Shown here in pieces: positions 62,290 to 64,000 of a stretch of DNA of 64,000 bases. A program made the position numbers and the translations under genes. The stretch covers positions 62,001 to 126,000 of the forward strand of contig NZ_PYGE01000015.1 in NCBI RefSeq assembly GCF_003014555.1. Reading direction: 5' to 3'. The notes under the pieces are model-generated. The model did no database searches. It was not told where the DNA came from and worked only from the letters and a program-made list of their open reading frames with translations. The stretch is from Haloactinopolyspora alba (GTDB taxonomy: Bacteria > Actinomycetota > Actinomycetes > Jiangellales > Jiangellaceae). The first letter of the stretch is position 1, and every line of letters begins with the position of its first letter.

Positions 62290-63239
62290 CGGCCGCTCCC
62301 GTACGAGATCCGCGGATCCAGCCGTGCGTACAGCAGGTCCACCACCAGGTTGACGACCAGGAAGACGAGGGCGAACAGCAGCACCGCGCCCTGCAGCACC
62401 GGATAGTCGCGGTCCAGCACGGCCTGGAAGGCCAGTTGCCCGAGGCCCGGCCAGGCGAACACGAACTCGACGATGACCACGCCGGACAGCAGGTACGCCA
62501 GCTGGACGCCACCGACGGTCACGAACGGCACCAGCGCGTTGCGCAGGATGTGCCAGCGCAGCACGTCGCGGGCTCGCATGCCCTTGGCCCGCGCGGTGCG
62601 GACGTGGTCCTGGCCCATCGCCTCGAGCACCGACGAGCGCACGAACCTGGTGAGGATCGACCCGCTGGACACCCCGGCCGTGATCGCCGGCAGCACCAGG
62701 TGGTGCGCCCAGCCCACGGGGTCCTCGAGCAGCGGCGTGTAGCCCGCCGACGGGAACCAGCCGAGCGTGCCGGCGAAGATCAGGATGAACATGATGCCCA
62801 TCCAGAAGTCCGGGATGCTCAGCCCGGCCTGGCTGGTCAGCGTCGAGAACCAGTCGACGGGCGAGCGCGGGCGCAGCGCCGAGAGCGTGCCGAGCGGCAC
62901 CGCGATCAGCAGGGCCACCACGATGGCGCCGACGGCAAGGGACAGCGTCGCGGGCAACCGCTCGACGATCAATGACGACACCGTCTCACCGCTGCGGAAG
63001 CTGACGCCCAGGTCGCCGCGTAGCGCCGAGGTGATCCAGTCGAGGTACTGCACGAGCACCGGATCGTCCAGCCCGGAGCGTTCCCGCAGCGCCGCGTACG
63101 TCTCCGGGGTCGCCCGGGTACCCAGGGCCGCCCGCACCGGATCGCCCGGCACGAGCTGCATGATGGCGAAGACGAGGACGCTCACGCCCAGCAGTACCGC
63201 GGCGGACTGCAGCAGCCGCCGGAGTACGTAACCCGTCAC
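62286..63239 (-). CDS. Oligopeptide ABC transporter permease (OppB type), second system
   Basis: 317 aa from the GTG at 63239. YVLRRLLQSAAVLLGVSVLVFAIMQLVPGDPVRAALG at the N-terminus, the long OppB extracytoplasmic region, and the EAA loop TARAKGMRARDVLRWHILRNALVPFV, then FAWPGLGQLAFQAVLDRDYPVLQG. The start is chosen because it shares GTGA with the stop of the receptor gene; a longer frame to 63314 would run into that gene. Six membrane helices are present. Confidence 0.95.
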   Translation of the reverse strand: MTGYVLRRLLQSAAVLLGVSVLVFAIMQLVPGDPVRAALGTRATPETYAALRERSGLDDPVLVQYLDWITSALRGDLGVSFRSGETVSSLIVERLPATLSLAVGAIVVALLIAVPLGTLSALRPRSPVDWFSTLTSQAGLSIPDFWMGIMFILIFAGTLGWFPSAGYTPLLEDPVGWAHHLVLPAITAGVSSGSILTRFVRSSVLEAMGQDHVRTARAKGMRARDVLRWHILRNALVPFVTVGGVQLAYLLSGVVIVEFVFAWPGLGQLAFQAVLDRDYPVLQGAVLLFALVFLVVNLVVDLLYARLDPRISYGSGR

Positions 63240-64000
63240 TCCGGCAGCCTCACCGACTCGAAGTTGATCGCCTTGTCCGCGCGGATCTCGTACCCCTCGA
63301 GCCCGGGCGCCCACGCCTGGACGACGTCCGGGTTGTACAGGTACAGGTAACTGACGTCGTCGACGATCAGCTCGGCCGCCTGGTCGTACAGCGCCTTGCG
63401 CGCCTCGCGGTCGGTCTCGGATGCCGCTCGCGTCAGCAGGTCGTCGACCTTCGGGTTGCAGTACTGCTGGTAGTTCGAGCTGCCCTCGCAGACGTGCTGG
63501 GCGTGGTAGAAGCCGAACGGGTCGAGGTTGCCCAGCCAGCCGAGCATGAACGCGTCGAAGTCGCCGTCGGCCTGCCTGGCCAGCCAGGTGTTGAACGACT
63601 CCTGCTCGATGTTCACCTTGATGCCGACCTCGGCCAGGTTCGACGCGATGATCTGCGCCGCCTGGACGGTCTCGGGGTACTCGTCGGTGACCATCAGCCC
63701 CATCGGCTGCGGCGTGCTCGCCGCGGCCCCGGCGACGAGGTCCTGTGCGCGCTGCGGGTCGTGCTCGAAGGGCGCGTACTCGTGGTACCAGAAGCTGTCC
63801 TGCGGGATCGCCGTCTGGTTCACGGTCGCCGCACCGAACTTCGCCGCCTCGGTCACCGCCTCGCGGTCGATGCCGTAGGCGACACCGCGCCGGAAGTCCC
63901 GGTTGTCGAACGGCTCCCGGGCCTGGTTCATCGCCAGGTACCAGTAGTCCACGCTCGGGGTGACGCCGACCTCCACCTGGTCGTCGTCCTGCAGGCTCTC
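63236..64000 (-). CDS. Oligopeptide-binding protein, C-terminal part (5' end outside window)
   Basis: The last 254 codons of a SBP_bac_5 receptor, open to the window edge. Visible features: VDYWYLAMNQAREPFDNRDFRRGVAYGIDREAVTE, the peptide-binding signature of the family; IKVNIEQESFNTWLARQADGDFDAFMLGW; and SYLYLYNPDVVQAWAPGLEGYEI near the end. Unlike the first system's receptor, it ends in VRLPE with no C-terminal membrane helix; the N-terminal signal is not in the window. It is the first gene of the second opp operon. Confidence 0.93.
   Translation of the reverse strand, partial: ESLQDDDQVEVGVTPSVDYWYLAMNQAREPFDNRDFRRGVAYGIDREAVTEAAKFGAATVNQTAIPQDSFWYHEYAPFEHDPQRAQDLVAGAAASTPQPMGLMVTDEYPETVQAAQIIASNLAEVGIKVNIEQESFNTWLARQADGDFDAFMLGWLGNLDPFGFYHAQHVCEGSSNYQQYCNPKVDDLLTRAASETDREARKALYDQAAELIVDDVSYLYLYNPDVVQAWAPGLEGYEIRADKAINFESVRLPE

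Overview
The window is about 64 kb of very GC-rich DNA with strong third-position G/C bias, many GTG starts, and ATGA/GTGA start-stop overlaps. Its core gene order is typical of Actinomycetia: pnp-rpsO, ribF, truB-rbfA-DUF503-infB-ylxR-nusA-rimP, proS, ispG-rseP-dxr, rlmN-cdsA-frr-pyrH-tsf-rpsB. The organism is therefore a high-GC actinobacterium. Isoprenoids are made by the MEP pathway (dxr, ispG). Genus is not assigned from sequence alone; a Jiangella-like actinomycete is only a guess. No tRNA, rRNA, CRISPR array or intact insertion sequence was seen.

Layout. 0-4.3 kb: end of a PLP-dependent decarboxylase, M16 peptidase, pnp with a structured leader, rpsO. 4.3-6.6 kb: a small accessory unit (XRE-TPR regulator plus GNAT, divergent from an unknown 105-aa gene). 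6.6-10.3 kb: ribF, and an MarR-DHA2 drug-efflux pair behind a promoter with two matching operators. 10.3-17.2 kb: the translation-initiation/transcription-antitermination operon, transcribed leftward. 17.3-19.2 kb: a rightward three-gene unit (lipoprotein, DUF4439 ferritin-like protein, APH-like kinase). 19.2-22 kb: soluble transhydrogenase, a broken VOC gene and an AraC regulator. 22-30.1 kb: proS, a decayed VapC, a CapA-like lipoprotein, a GNAT, then ispG-rseP-dxr.

30.2-53.4 kb is a mostly accessory block. It separates dxr from the rlmN/cdsA/frr/pyrH/tsf/rpsB run to which it is often close in actinobacteria. It holds a complete rightward Opp/Dpp-type peptide transporter (substrate-binding protein with an unusual C-terminal membrane anchor), a SnoaL-like protein, a TetR-MMPL exporter pair, a secreted metallophosphoesterase and a Tat-exported TIM-barrel protein. 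It also has a cluster of peptidases (S66 LD-carboxypeptidase, S9, M20, M55 D-aminopeptidase), an MarR/SDR pair and a LysR/MFS pair. A second Opp-type transporter occupies 59.3-64 kb and runs off the window. Two peptide importers plus D-amino-acid-active peptidases suggest scavenging of oligopeptides or cell-wall peptides (inference).

Most notable non-routine items: a 429-aa protein fusing two DivIVA-type motifs to a VOC (glyoxalase-fold) domain; six copies of an 11-bp motif, four in a regular alternating array, upstream of the S9 peptidase; a near-perfect 26-bp inverted repeat at the break of the VOC gene; a large nested hairpin after infB; and the C-terminally anchored substrate-binding protein.
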